NCBI RefSeq assembly: GCF_965137335.1
Contig: NZ_CBCRZD010000008.1
DNA: 64,000 nt
From: Empedobacter stercoris
GTDB lineage: Bacteria > Bacteroidota > Bacteroidia > Flavobacteriales > Weeksellaceae
Reading direction: 5' to 3' (one strand)
The notes beneath the pieces were generated by a model, which was given only the letters and a program-made list of their open reading frames with translations, did no database searches and had not been told where the DNA came from. Shown piece after piece: positions 49,440-58,687 of the stretch. Position 1 is the stretch's first letter. Each line of letters begins with the position of its first letter. Made by a program: the position numbers and the translations under genes.

Positions 49440-50582
49440 TTAGTATCCATGTAAATCCACCTCATCAGTTGGAAGTAAATCTACTTTTTTACCCATTTTT
49501 TTCTGAATAATTTTGAAATGATGCAAATCTTCTTCGGTGATTAAACTAATTGCTTTTCCATTTGCATTTGCACGACCAGTACGTCCAATTCGGTGTACAT
49601 AATCTAAAGGCGATCGAGGTAATTCGTAATTAATAACTGTTGGCAAACCTTCGATATGAATTCCACGTCCAATCAAATCTGTTGCAACCAAAATACGAAC
49701 ATCACCTAATTTAAAATCTTCTAAATTATCCATTCTCGCTCCTTGTGATTTCTTACTGTGAACAGCCATTGCAGAAATCTTATTCTTTTTTAGTTTCTCA
49801 ACCAAATTATCTGCAGTTCGTGTCGAAGAAACAAAAATCAATACTTGTTCTAAGTTTTCAGATTTAATTAAATATCTTAAAAATGGACCTTTTGTTTCGG
49901 CATCAACTTTATAAGCTATTTGCTCTATTTGCTCCAAATCAATTTCTTGTTTTTTGATTTCAACAACAAGAGGATCGATGTTTAAAGTAGATTTTATCTC
50001 ATCAATTTTATCATTTAAAGTTGCTGAAAAAAGAACCGATTGTTTCTTTTTCGGAACACTTTTTAAGATTCTATTCATTTCATCTCCAAACCCCATCTGA
50101 AACATTTTGTCCGCTTCATCAATTACCAAATATTGCAATTGGTCTAACGATAACGCATTATGATCCATTAAATCCAATAAACGACCAGGAGTTGCAATCA
50201 AAACTTCAGTTCCATATAAATTTTTCATTTGTGGATTAATCGAAGTTCCACCATAAACAGCTTGTGTTTGTACTTCGCGACGTAAGGCAGTTTGTAGTCC
50301 TGCAAAGGTTTGCTCAATTTGAACAGCTAATTCGCGAGTTGGAACTAAAATTAGAGCTTTTACAAAACGTGATTTTTCGTACGATTGATGTTGAATTTTT
50401 TGTAATAAAGGCGCAACAAAACACAAGGTTTTTCCAGAACCAGTTTTTGCAATTCCCATTACATCTTTACCTTTTAAAATAGGTGGAATGGTTTCGGTCT
50501 GAATTTCAAAAGGTTTTAAAAATCCAAGTTTTGTAATTGCTTTTGATAAATATGGTGATAATCCTAAATTTTCGAATGACAT
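49440..50582 (-). CDS. DEAD-box ATP-dependent RNA helicase
   Basis: The 380-residue protein has all helicase motifs in order: Q-motif (GFLKPFEIQTETIP), I (AKTGSGKT), Ia (PTRELAVQ), Ib (TPGRLLDLM), II (VIDEADKM, a DEAD form), III (SAT), V (ATDLIGRGIH) and VI (HRIGRTGRA). It is a short RhlE-like form with almost no C-terminal extension. It probably remodels RNA in ribosome assembly or mRNA decay. A -7 box TACCTTTG lies 18 nt before the start (50600-50607). Confidence 0.92.
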   Translation of the reverse strand: MSFENLGLSPYLSKAITKLGFLKPFEIQTETIPPILKGKDVMGIAKTGSGKTLCFVAPLLQKIQHQSYEKSRFVKALILVPTRELAVQIEQTFAGLQTALRREVQTQAVYGGTSINPQMKNLYGTEVLIATPGRLLDLMDHNALSLDQLQYLVIDEADKMFQMGFGDEMNRILKSVPKKKQSVLFSATLNDKIDEIKSTLNIDPLVVEIKKQEIDLEQIEQIAYKVDAETKGPFLRYLIKSENLEQVLIFVSSTRTADNLVEKLKKNKISAMAVHSKKSQGARMDNLEDFKLGDVRILVATDLIGRGIHIEGLPTVINYELPRSPLDYVHRIGRTGRANANGKAISLITEEDLHHFKIIQKKMGKKVDLLPTDEVDLHGY

Positions 50583-50599
50583 AAATTGATATAAGGTTA

Positions 50600-50607
50600 C
50601 AAAGGTA
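50600..50607 (-). promoter_or_regulatory. -7 box of the DEAD-box helicase gene
   Basis: TACCTTTG on the minus strand fits TAnnTTTG exactly and leaves a leader of about 14 nt. Confidence 0.5.
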
Positions 50608-50812
50608 AAGATTAAATTTGAATGAAATTTTAGGAATAATTACTCGTTTAATCATTTTTAATCGTGATGAAAATGAAAGTTTTAAAATTATTTCTGAAAT
50701 ATTTCTATAAATGATTTTAGAATCGAATCTATTTATTGAAAATTAAATTAAAAACAGAAATAATTTCGGTTTAAAACTTGATAAAATTCTTTTAGCTTAA
50801 TAAAACTATCTT

Positions 50813-50820
50813 TAAATTTG
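50813..50820 (+). promoter_or_regulatory. -7 box directly before metZ
   Basis: TAAATTTG is followed by six bases and the ATG at 50827, so the mRNA would carry a leader of zero to three nucleotides. Confidence 0.5.
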
Positions 50821-50826
50821 AATCTT

Positions 50827-51999
50827 ATGAAAAAGGATCAGTCTAAGATAATTCGTGAGCAAGCGCCAAGATCTGCTACTCGCGAGCATTCAGTTCCATT
50901 ATATTTAACCTCAAGTTTTATTTTTGATAGTGCAGAACAAGGTCGTGCTATTTTTGCAGAAGAGGAGGAAGGTATGGTTTATTCGCGTTATGCAAACCCA
51001 AATACAACAGAGTTTATTAATCGCGTTTGTGTGTTAGAAAAAGCAGATGCAGGTTTAGCGTTCGCATCAGGGATGGCAGCTGTTTTTGCTTCGTTTGCTT
51101 CTTATATTAAAAGTGGTGATCATATTGTGTCAAGTCGTGCTATTTTTGGTTCGACACATCAATTAATTACACAACTATTTCCTCGTTGGGGCGTAACCTA
51201 TACCTATGTTGAAAGGCCAAATATCGAAGATTGGGAAAAAGCAATTCAACCGAATACCAAAATTGTCTTTTTAGAATCGCCTTCTAATCCTGGTTTGGAA
51301 TTATTCGATTTAGAAGCTTTAGCAAAAATAAAAAAGAAACATCCACATGTTATTTTTGCCATTGACAACTGTTTTGCAACACCATATTTACAACAACCTT
51401 TAGAGTTTGGATTCGATTTATCTATTCATTCAGCAACAAAATATATGGATGGACAAGGTCGAGTTTTAGGTGGTGTTGTGATAGGAAAGCAAGATTTGAT
51501 TAATGAAATGATGTTTTTTATTCGTCATACTGGTCCTGCAATGTCTGCTTTTAATGCGTGGACAATTTCTAAAAGTTTAGAAACGTTACCTCTTCGTATG
51601 GATCGTCATTGTGAAAATGCTTTGGCTTTGGCAGAGGCGTTAGAAAGTAACCCTGAAATTGCAGCTGTAAAATACCCTTTTTTACCCTCTCATCCGCAAT
51701 ATGAATTAGCGAAAAAACAAATGAAAGGAGGTGGTGGAATTGTAACCTTTGAAGTAAAAGGAGGAAAAGAACGTGCGTTCAAATTTATAGATGCATTGAA
51801 AATGATTTTGTATACTTCAAATTTAGGAGATTCGAGATCGATAGCGACACACCCGGCTACAACAACTCATGCGAAATTATCAGATGCCGAACGTGCAGAG
51901 TTAGGGATTATGCCAGGCTCGATACGATTATCTGTTGGATTAGAAGATAAAATAGATATTATCGAAGATATACTACAAGCATTAGAAAAAACGAAATAA
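50827..51999 (+). CDS. metZ: Trans-sulfuration family PLP enzyme, probable O-succinylhomoserine sulfhydrylase
   Basis: This cytosolic enzyme is predicted to make homocysteine from an acylated homoserine and sulfide in methionine synthesis. The 390-residue protein (ATG at 50827; TTG at 50818 would overlap the -7 box) has the cofactor segment SGMAA (81-85) and the Schiff-base lysine Lys205 in SATKYMDGQGR. The DGQGRVLGG continuation is typical of MetZ rather than cystathionine gamma-synthase. MetY or MetB activity cannot be excluded from sequence alone. It is monocistronic and ends at a bidirectional terminator shared with dnaK. Confidence 0.87.
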   Translation: MKKDQSKIIREQAPRSATREHSVPLYLTSSFIFDSAEQGRAIFAEEEEGMVYSRYANPNTTEFINRVCVLEKADAGLAFASGMAAVFASFASYIKSGDHIVSSRAIFGSTHQLITQLFPRWGVTYTYVERPNIEDWEKAIQPNTKIVFLESPSNPGLELFDLEALAKIKKKHPHVIFAIDNCFATPYLQQPLEFGFDLSIHSATKYMDGQGRVLGGVVIGKQDLINEMMFFIRHTGPAMSAFNAWTISKSLETLPLRMDRHCENALALAEALESNPEIAAVKYPFLPSHPQYELAKKQMKGGGGIVTFEVKGGKERAFKFIDALKMILYTSNLGDSRSIATHPATTTHAKLSDAERAELGIMPGSIRLSVGLEDKIDIIEDILQALEKTK

Positions 52000-52017
52000 G
52001 ATTTCTTGATAGACAAA

Positions 52018-52042
52018 AAAAGCCTCGCATTACGAGGCTTTT
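52018..52042. terminator. Bidirectional terminator between metZ and dnaK
   Basis: Ten-base arms AAAAGCCTCG (52018-52027) and CGAGGCTTTT (52033-52042) with A/T runs on both sides lie between convergent genes. Confidence 0.92.
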
Positions 52043-52066
52043 CTATTATGATAGATGAAAATTCTA

Positions 52067-53968
52067 TTATTTTACTTCTTCGAAGTCTACGTCTTCAACA
52101 CCGTCATTTTTTGCTTGACCTTGATCAGCACCAGGTTGAGCTTGTGCACCACCTTGTTGACCTTCGTTCATTGCAGCATAAATTTCTTGTGAAGCTGCAT
52201 TCCAAGCTGTGTTTAATTTTTCCATAGAAGCATCAATTGCAGCAATATCTTGAGCAGCATGAGCAGATTTAACTTCTGTTAAAGCTTCTTCAATTGGTTG
52301 TTTTTTGTCAGCAGGAATTTTATCTCCGTACTCTGTCAATTGTTTTTCTGTTTGGAAAATTAATGCGTCAGCAGCATTTACTTTTTCAATTTTTTGTTTT
52401 GCTTCTTCGTCTTTAGCAGCATTCTCTTGTGCTTCTTTTTTCATTCTTTCGATATCAGCATCAGATAATCCAGATGAAGCTTCAATTTTGATTGATTGCT
52501 CTTTTCCAGTTCCTTTATCTTTTGCAGAAACACTTAAGATACCATTCGCATCAATATCAAATGTTACTTCAATTTGAGGAACACCACGTTGTGCTGGTGG
52601 GATATCTACTAAGTCAAAACGTCCGATTTCTTTGTTATCGTTGAATAATGGACGCTCTCCTTGACCAATTCTTAAAGTTACTGCTGGTTGATTGTCAACT
52701 GCAGTTGAGAAAACTTCAGATTTTTTAGTTGGGATAGTTGTATTCGATTCAATTAATTTAGTGAAAACACCTCCTAAAGTTTCGATACCTAAAGATAATG
52801 GTGTAACGTCTAATAATAATACGTCTTTTACATCACCTGTTAATACACCTCCTTGGATAGCTGCACCAATTGCAACAACCTCGTCTGGATTAACTCCTTT
52901 AGATGGTTTTTTACCAAAGAATTTTTCTACTTCTTCTTGGATTCTTGGGATACGAGTAGATCCACCAACTAAAATAACCTCGTCGATATCTGAGATTGAT
53001 AAACCTGCATCAGATAACGCTTTTTTACAAGGCTCCATAGAACGACGAACTAAATCTTCTGTTAACTGATCAAATTTAGAACGAGTTAAAGTTTCTACTA
53101 AGTGTTTTGGTCCTGTTTCGTTTGCTGTAACGTAAGGTAAGTTAATTTCTGTTTGAGCAGAAGAAGATAATTCGATTTTTGCTTTTTCAGCAGCTTCACG
53201 TAAACGTTGTAAAGCCATTGCATCTTTTTTCAAATCTACACCTTCTTTCGCTTGGAATTCAGAAGCTAACCAATTGATGATAGCATCATCAAAATCATCA
53301 CCTCCTAAGTGCGTATCACCATTTGTAGATAATACTTCGAATACACCATCTCCTAATTCTAAAAGAGATACGTCAAAAGTACCACCACCTAAATCGTAAA
53401 CAGCGATTTTTTTATCTGAGTTTGCTTTGTCTAATCCGTAAGCTAATGCAGCTGCAGTAGGCTCGTTAATAATACGTTCTACTTTAAGACCTGCAATTTC
53501 ACCAGCTTCTTTAGTTGCTTGACGTTGTGCATCGTTAAAATAAGCAGGAACTGTAATTACCGCTCTTGATACTTCTTGTCCTAAATAATCTTCAGCAGTT
53601 TTTTTCATTTTTTGTAAAATCATTGCTGAGATTTCTTGTGGTGTATAGTTACGTCCATCAATGTCAACTGCTGGCGTATCATTGTTTCCTTTTACAACTG
53701 AATAAGGAACACGACCGATTTCATTTGCATCATTGATAAATTTAGTTCCCATGAAACGTTTAATAGAATAAATCGTTTTCTTTGGGTTTGTTACAGCTTG
53801 ACGTTTTGCTGAATCACCAACTTTAATTTCACCTCCTTCTACGAATGCTACGATAGATGGAGTTGTTCTTTTACCTTCTGCATTTGGAATTACAACTGGC
53901 TCGCTTCCTTCCATTACAGAAACACAAGAGTTCGTTGTACCTAAGTCGATTCCGATTATTTTGCTCAT
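52067..53968 (-). CDS. dnaK: Molecular chaperone DnaK (Hsp70)
   Basis: This is the cytosolic ATP-dependent chaperone. The 633-residue protein starts MSKIIGIDLGTTNSCVSVME. It has the ATPase signatures VYDLGGGTFDVSLLELGDG and ILVGGSTRIPRIQEEVE, a substrate-binding domain (DVTPLSLGIETLGG), a helical lid, and a Gln/Gly/Ala-rich tail ending in VEDVDFEEVK, the EEVD-like bacterial end. dnaJ and grpE are not adjacent. An inverted repeat (54017-54034) lies 49 nt upstream and may matter for control. No CIRCE element is visible. Confidence 0.98.
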   Translation of the reverse strand: MSKIIGIDLGTTNSCVSVMEGSEPVVIPNAEGKRTTPSIVAFVEGGEIKVGDSAKRQAVTNPKKTIYSIKRFMGTKFINDANEIGRVPYSVVKGNNDTPAVDIDGRNYTPQEISAMILQKMKKTAEDYLGQEVSRAVITVPAYFNDAQRQATKEAGEIAGLKVERIINEPTAAALAYGLDKANSDKKIAVYDLGGGTFDVSLLELGDGVFEVLSTNGDTHLGGDDFDDAIINWLASEFQAKEGVDLKKDAMALQRLREAAEKAKIELSSSAQTEINLPYVTANETGPKHLVETLTRSKFDQLTEDLVRRSMEPCKKALSDAGLSISDIDEVILVGGSTRIPRIQEEVEKFFGKKPSKGVNPDEVVAIGAAIQGGVLTGDVKDVLLLDVTPLSLGIETLGGVFTKLIESNTTIPTKKSEVFSTAVDNQPAVTLRIGQGERPLFNDNKEIGRFDLVDIPPAQRGVPQIEVTFDIDANGILSVSAKDKGTGKEQSIKIEASSGLSDADIERMKKEAQENAAKDEEAKQKIEKVNAADALIFQTEKQLTEYGDKIPADKKQPIEEALTEVKSAHAAQDIAAIDASMEKLNTAWNAASQEIYAAMNEGQQGGAQAQPGADQGQAKNDGVEDVDFEEVK

Positions 53969-54016
53969 ATTGTTTAGTTATATTTTATATTATTAATTTA
54001 TTTTAAACGTTTTTAT

Positions 54017-54034
54017 ACTTCATGATAGTGAAGT
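54017..54034. promoter_or_regulatory. Inverted repeat upstream of dnaK
   Basis: ACTTCA (54017-54022) and TGAAGT (54029-54034) form a dyad with a 6-base centre in the 247-nt gap upstream of dnaK. It overlaps the region where a promoter would be expected. An operator is possible but unproven. Confidence 0.3.
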
Positions 54035-54069
54035 TATATCCGTAATAGTCAATCTCTGTGCCAACATAA

Positions 54070-54102
54070 AAAAGAATGACATCTGATAAAATCAAATGTC
54101 AT
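54070..54102 (-). terminator. Terminator of the small zincin gene
   Basis: ATGACAT (54076-54082) pairs with ATGTCAT (54096-54102), extended by TGAT/ATCA around an AAA loop. On the minus strand TCTTTTTTATG follows. It lies about 115 nt after the stop of the gene 54216-54728. Confidence 0.65.
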
Positions 54103-54215
54103 GTTGTCAGATTATGAAGAATAAATTAGGTTGAAACAGAATAAATCGTCAGTTTTAGGTTGATAAATTGTCAGCGTTCATAAAACTATAAACCGCAAGT
54201 TTTAGCACGATCTCT

Positions 54216-54728
54216 CTAATCTTTTTTATTGATAAGTTGCAAAATATTTTCTAAATCAGTTTTTTCATCCGCATATTTCGCTTTCATATCATTTGGCATT
54301 CGGTTGTAATACGTCAATGCTTTTTCACCAAATTGTTTAATGTAAAAATTACTTAATGTAGGAATGTTTGGAAACCGTTTATGAAAAATCATTTCTGTAT
54401 AAGCTTGCCATTCGCGCTCTTCTCGCAATTCGATTTGATTATCACCTGAACGTTGATATATATGTATCATTTCGTGCATCAATAAATTGGAGATTAAACT
54501 CAAATCAAAATCTAAAATATTGCGTGGAACATGAATACTTATTCCTGTTGATTCGTTTCCTTCCGCTGTTAATAACAATCCTTTCGGTTCTATTTCTTTT
54601 CGAAAAGTAAAACCAGTAAAAGCACTATGGTTTAAATTCAATTCATCCAAAATTTCGTACAAAGCTTCAACGATCAATTGATTATTTTTTAGATAATTTA
54701 TTCTTTCCGTAAATTTTTCTGTAATCAT
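54216..54728 (-). CDS. Putative zinc metallopeptidase-like protein (HExxH)
   Basis: The 170-residue protein has no signal peptide. It carries an HEMIH motif (His85, Glu86, His89) followed 17 residues later by Glu106 in EREWQAY, so a gluzincin-like zinc site is plausible. It resembles SprT-like or phage-type small zincins, although no C-terminal zinc ribbon is present. The rest is helical and charged. It is probably cytosolic and its substrate is unknown. It is divergent from the M1 peptidase gene and monocistronic. Confidence 0.7.
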   Translation of the reverse strand: MITEKFTERINYLKNNQLIVEALYEILDELNLNHSAFTGFTFRKEIEPKGLLLTAEGNESTGISIHVPRNILDFDLSLISNLLMHEMIHIYQRSGDNQIELREEREWQAYTEMIFHKRFPNIPTLSNFYIKQFGEKALTYYNRMPNDMKAKYADEKTDLENILQLINKKD

Positions 54729-54788
54729 AGCTTTTTCGCTTATTTATCAAATATATAATCTTATTTTTGATATGTTTTAAAAATGACT

Positions 54789-56450
54789 ATGAAGAAATTA
54801 GTACTATTGCTTGGCTTGATATCGATGACAACACATGCACAAGTTCTTAATCACAAAAAAGAGTTTACACGACAAGATTCCCTTCGCGGAACCAATAACG
54901 AATTTAGAAATTGGTGGGATGTTAAACACTATAAAGTAAGCGTAGAACCCGATTTTAAATCAAAATTTATCAAAGGAAAAACAACCATTACTTTTGATAA
55001 AACGGCGCCTCAGAAATCAGATTTAATTCAAATTGATTTACAAGAACCAATGATTGTTTCGGCTGTAAAATTGAATGGAAAGAAAATTTCTGATTTTAAG
55101 CGTGATGGTAATGTGTACTTTATTCATGTCGGAAAAAACATCAAGAATACTTCGAATGATTTAGAATTAGAATATTCTGGACATCCAATTGTAGCAAAAA
55201 AAGCACCATGGGATGGCGGTTGGATTTTTGGAAAAGATAAAAAAGGTCGTGATTGGATGACTGTGGCTGTACAAGGTTTGGGTGCAAGTGCTTGGTTTCC
55301 GAACAAAGATTATTTAGGTGATGAGCCTGATAATGGAATGGAATTGGAAATTATCACACCTCATGATTTAGTTGGTGTAGGAAATGGACGATTAGTTTCT
55401 AAGCAAGAAAAAAATGGAAAAACGACTTCTACTTGGAAAGTTGTTAACCCAATTAATAATTATAATATTGTCCCATACGTAGGGAATTATGTCAATTTTA
55501 AAGATACTTACAATGGCGAAAATGGTCAATTGGATTTAGATTATTATGTATTAGATTATAACATTGATAAAGCTAAATCACAATTCGAACAAGCTAAAAT
55601 GATGTTAAAAAGTTTTGAACATTGGTTTGGACCTTATGCTTTTTACGAAGATTCGTTCAAGATTGTAGAATCCCCACATTTGGGAATGGAACATCAATCT
55701 GGAATTGCGTACGGAAATAAATTCGAGAATGGGTATTTAGGGCGCGATTTATCAGGTTCTGGTTGGGGATTAAAATGGGATTTTATTATTGTTCACGAAG
55801 CTGGTCACGAATGGTTCGGAAATAATATAACAGAGAAAGATGTTGCAGATATGTGGATTCATGAATCGTTTACAGCTTATTCAGAAACCTTATTTACAGA
55901 AACCTTTCATGGGAAAGAAGCAGGAAGTGAATATGTACGTGGAACAAGAAATGCAATTCAAAATGATAGTCCAATTATCGGAGTATATGGTGTCAATCAA
56001 GAAGGAAGTGGTGACATGTACTACAAAGGCGCAAATATGATTCATACGTTGAGAACTTGGATGAATAATGACGAAAAATTCAGACAACTATTACGAGGAT
56101 TAAACAAAGAGTTTTATCATCAAACGGTGACAACGGAACAAATCGAAAATTATATTGCCAAGTTTTCTGGATTAGATTTGACTGCTTTTTTCAATCAATA
56201 TTTAAGAACAATCAAAGTTCCTACGTTAGAATTAAGAGAAAATGGTAACAAAGTACAATATCGTTATACAAATGTTGTCGATGGATTTACGATGCCTTTG
56301 CGTTTGATAGGTTCTGACATTACAATCAATCCAACATCAAATTGGCAAACGATTAATCATTCAACAATTACAAAAACGAGTGATGTAACGATTAATCCAA
56401 ATTATTATATTGAAGTTAGTAAATCGTACTTCGAAAAACTTAATTCATAA
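54789..56450 (+). CDS. M1-family aminopeptidase, exported
   Basis: This zinc aminopeptidase has 553 residues from the ATG at 54789 (an ATG two codons earlier is also possible) and a signal peptide ending MTTHAQ. It shows the exopeptidase motif LGMEHQSG, the zinc site HEAGH, 18 residues and then Glu in WIHESF, and the N-terminal M1 beta-domain. It lacks the large C-terminal superhelical domain of E. coli PepN, so it is a short form. It is predicted to be periplasmic or outer-membrane-facing, where it trims peptides for uptake. It is followed by a hairpin and lnt. Confidence 0.9.
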   Translation: MKKLVLLLGLISMTTHAQVLNHKKEFTRQDSLRGTNNEFRNWWDVKHYKVSVEPDFKSKFIKGKTTITFDKTAPQKSDLIQIDLQEPMIVSAVKLNGKKISDFKRDGNVYFIHVGKNIKNTSNDLELEYSGHPIVAKKAPWDGGWIFGKDKKGRDWMTVAVQGLGASAWFPNKDYLGDEPDNGMELEIITPHDLVGVGNGRLVSKQEKNGKTTSTWKVVNPINNYNIVPYVGNYVNFKDTYNGENGQLDLDYYVLDYNIDKAKSQFEQAKMMLKSFEHWFGPYAFYEDSFKIVESPHLGMEHQSGIAYGNKFENGYLGRDLSGSGWGLKWDFIIVHEAGHEWFGNNITEKDVADMWIHESFTAYSETLFTETFHGKEAGSEYVRGTRNAIQNDSPIIGVYGVNQEGSGDMYYKGANMIHTLRTWMNNDEKFRQLLRGLNKEFYHQTVTTEQIENYIAKFSGLDLTAFFNQYLRTIKVPTLELRENGNKVQYRYTNVVDGFTMPLRLIGSDITINPTSNWQTINHSTITKTSDVTINPNYYIEVSKSYFEKLNS

Positions 56451-56465
56451 AATATTCCAATAAAT

Positions 56466-56488
56466 ATCATCGGTTATTGAACGATGAT
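56466..56488 (+). repeat. Inverted repeat between the M1 peptidase and lnt
   Basis: ATCATCG (56466-56472) and CGATGAT (56482-56488) flank a 9-base centre, just before the lnt -7 box. With no T-run it may be an operator or a weak terminator. Confidence 0.45.
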
Positions 56489-56492
56489 AGTA

Positions 56493-56500
56493 TAAATTTG
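56493..56500 (+). promoter_or_regulatory. -7 box directly before lnt
   Basis: TAAATTTG is followed by four bases and the ATG at 56505. This is the same arrangement as in front of PiT copy 1. Confidence 0.5.
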
Positions 56501-56504
56501 TCAC

Positions 56505-58160
56505 ATGAAAAAATACATTGCATACGCAATCTTATCAGGATTATTGTTAACAGCAGGCTGGCCGTCACATGGTTTTCCATTGTTGTTATTTATAGGATTT
56601 GTGCCCTTGATGTTGGCAGAACATCAAATAACGCAGCGCGCAGAATTCAAGAAAAAAGGACGTAAGATTTTTGGACTTTCATATTTAGCCTTTTTTATTT
56701 GGAATGCAATTGTAATTTGGTGGTTGCATTATGCGCAAGAAACCAATGCTAATGGAGATTTACAAAATTCGTGGAGTGCTTATTTAATTCCAGTTGTCGC
56801 GAATTCGTTGTTCATGTCAATTGTATTTCAACTGTATCATATTGTTAAAACAAAAGCTGGAAATTTATATGGATTAATTTTTCTTCCTGCAATTTGGATG
56901 AGTTTTGATAAACTAACATTGAATTGGGAGTTGACTTGGCCGTGGTTTAACCTTGGAAATGGTTTTGCGAAATACTACGAATGGGTACAATGGTATGAGT
57001 ACACAGGAACTTTTGGTGGAGCACTTTGGATATGGATCGTGAACATTATTGTTTTCTATTATTTAACAGCTTATATCAATAAGAAGGAAACAAAGTATCT
57101 AAACAAATTAGGGATCTACGCAGGGTTATTAATTGCTATACCAATTGGTTTATCTTATATAATGTATGCAAATTACGAGGAAAAAGGAAAAGCGCTTGAT
57201 GTGTTGATTCTTCAACCAGATCTTGATCCTTATAATGAAAAATACATGAAAGATGGATTACAGATTTATGACGAATTGAAGCAATTGGCACTGAAGAATA
57301 TTCAACCAAAAACTCAATTTGTTGTTGCGCCAGAAACAGCTGTTCCAGGTTCTTCTGCACTTATTTTTGACAATATGTATGATGATTTAATTGTACAAGA
57401 TATTCAACAATGGACAAGTACGAAGAACGATTTACATTTCGTAACAGGTGCATCAATCATGCGAATTTATCCTATGTCGTCTTTAGCATCAGAAACGGCA
57501 TCAGTTATGAAAGATGGAATAACGTGGTATGATGCCTATAATTCGGCTTTACAGATAGGAGGAAACGACTCGATCGAAGTATATCATAAGAGTAAATTAG
57601 TGCCTGGAGTAGAAATTTTTCCATATCGTAACTATTTAATGCCAATTATTGGAGAATTTATGCTTAACTTTGGCGGCACAACAAAAACGTTGGGGGTTCA
57701 ACCTCATCGTTCTGTTTTCAAGAATAATACAAACACCGCTACTGTTGCTCCGGTTATATGTTACGAATCTATTTACGGAGACTATACAACAGAATATGTG
57801 AGAGAAGGTGCTAATGTTATATTCACAATGACCAACGATTCTTGGTGGGGCTCTACCGATGGTCATCGTCAATTACTATTATATGGTAATTTGAGAGCTA
57901 TTGAAAATAGACGCGCTATTGTTAGATCTGCAAACTCAGGTATTTCGGCTTTCGTTAATCAGCGAGGAGATATAATGAAGTCATTACCATATGGAGAGCA
58001 GGGTGCCTTAAATGGTACAATTTTAATGAATAGTGAATTAACGTTTTATACAAAGTATGGTGACGTCATCGCAAGAATAGCACTATTGGTAATGGGAATT
58101 ATCTTAGCTTATACACTTGCGCAGAAGTTGTTATACAAACAAAATAAGAAGAAAATATAA
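56505..58160 (+). CDS. lnt: Apolipoprotein N-acyltransferase
   Basis: Lnt adds the third acyl chain to lipoproteins at the inner membrane. The 551-residue protein has five to six N-terminal helices (ending near residue 215) and a periplasmic nitrilase domain with catalytic Glu in APETAVPG, Lys in YHKSKLVPGVE and Cys in PVICYESIYGD. A C-terminal helix follows. The conserved NDSWWGSTDGHRQLL segment is present. It is slightly longer than E. coli Lnt (512). It probably has its own near-leaderless promoter. Confidence 0.95.
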   Translation: MKKYIAYAILSGLLLTAGWPSHGFPLLLFIGFVPLMLAEHQITQRAEFKKKGRKIFGLSYLAFFIWNAIVIWWLHYAQETNANGDLQNSWSAYLIPVVANSLFMSIVFQLYHIVKTKAGNLYGLIFLPAIWMSFDKLTLNWELTWPWFNLGNGFAKYYEWVQWYEYTGTFGGALWIWIVNIIVFYYLTAYINKKETKYLNKLGIYAGLLIAIPIGLSYIMYANYEEKGKALDVLILQPDLDPYNEKYMKDGLQIYDELKQLALKNIQPKTQFVVAPETAVPGSSALIFDNMYDDLIVQDIQQWTSTKNDLHFVTGASIMRIYPMSSLASETASVMKDGITWYDAYNSALQIGGNDSIEVYHKSKLVPGVEIFPYRNYLMPIIGEFMLNFGGTTKTLGVQPHRSVFKNNTNTATVAPVICYESIYGDYTTEYVREGANVIFTMTNDSWWGSTDGHRQLLLYGNLRAIENRRAIVRSANSGISAFVNQRGDIMKSLPYGEQGALNGTILMNSELTFYTKYGDVIARIALLVMGIILAYTLAQKLLYKQNKKKI

Positions 58161-58178
58161 AATTAATAACCTAAAGAG

Positions 58179-58209
58179 TTGTATAAGTAATATTTAATTT
58201 GTTACTTTG
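58179..58209 (+). promoter_or_regulatory. Promoter of rpmB-rpmG-DUF4295
   Basis: TTG (58179-58181), 20 nt, TTACTTTG (58202-58209) followed by GCA has one mismatch to the consensus. It lies 34 nt before rpmB. Confidence 0.5.
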
Positions 58210-58242
58210 CACTCCGTTTAAAATAGGACAATACAAAATAAG

Positions 58243-58479
58243 ATGTCAAACATTTGTCAAATTACAGGTAAGAGAAGATTAGTAGGAAACAATGTTTCTC
58301 ACGCTAATAATAAAACAAAACGCACTTTTGAAGTGAATTTGTTCAAAAAGAAATTTTTTATGCCAGAAGCTGGTGAGTGGATTACTTTAAAAGTTTCTGC
58401 ACACGGTTTAAAAACAATCAACAAATTAGGAGTTGATGAGGCTGTTAGACGTGCACGTAAAGAAGGTTTAATCAAATAA
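58243..58479 (+). CDS. rpmB: 50S ribosomal protein L28, zinc-free form
   Basis: L28 (78 residues) starts MSNICQITGKRRLVGNNVSH and contains the usual TFEVNLFKKKF and the C-terminal VDEAVRRARKEGLIK. Only one Cys of the zinc-ribbon pair remains (Cys5). It leads a three-gene operon with rpmG (11-nt gap) and a DUF4295 gene, an arrangement typical of Bacteroidota. Confidence 0.96.
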   Translation: MSNICQITGKRRLVGNNVSHANNKTKRTFEVNLFKKKFFMPEAGEWITLKVSAHGLKTINKLGVDEAVRRARKEGLIK

Positions 58480-58490
58480 TTTAAGACACC

Positions 58491-58673
58491 ATGGCAAAAA
58501 AAGGAAACAGAGTACAGGTTATTTTAGAATGTACAGAGCATAAAGAAAGTGGTATGCCAGGAATGTCTCGTTATATCACAACTAAAAACAAAAAGAATAC
58601 TCCAGATCGTATTGAGTTGAAAAAATACAACCCAGTATTGAAAAAGTATACAGTTCATAAGGAGATCAAATAA
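58491..58673 (+). CDS. rpmG: 50S ribosomal protein L33, zinc-free form
   Basis: L33 (60 residues) begins MAKKGNRVQVILECTEHKES and ends KKYTVHKEIK. The two CxxC knuckles of zinc-type L33 are missing and only one Cys remains. It is co-transcribed with rpmB and DUF4295 (14-nt gap). Confidence 0.95.
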   Translation: MAKKGNRVQVILECTEHKESGMPGMSRYITTKNKKNTPDRIELKKYNPVLKKYTVHKEIK

Positions 58674-58687
58674 TAAAATTTTAGACG

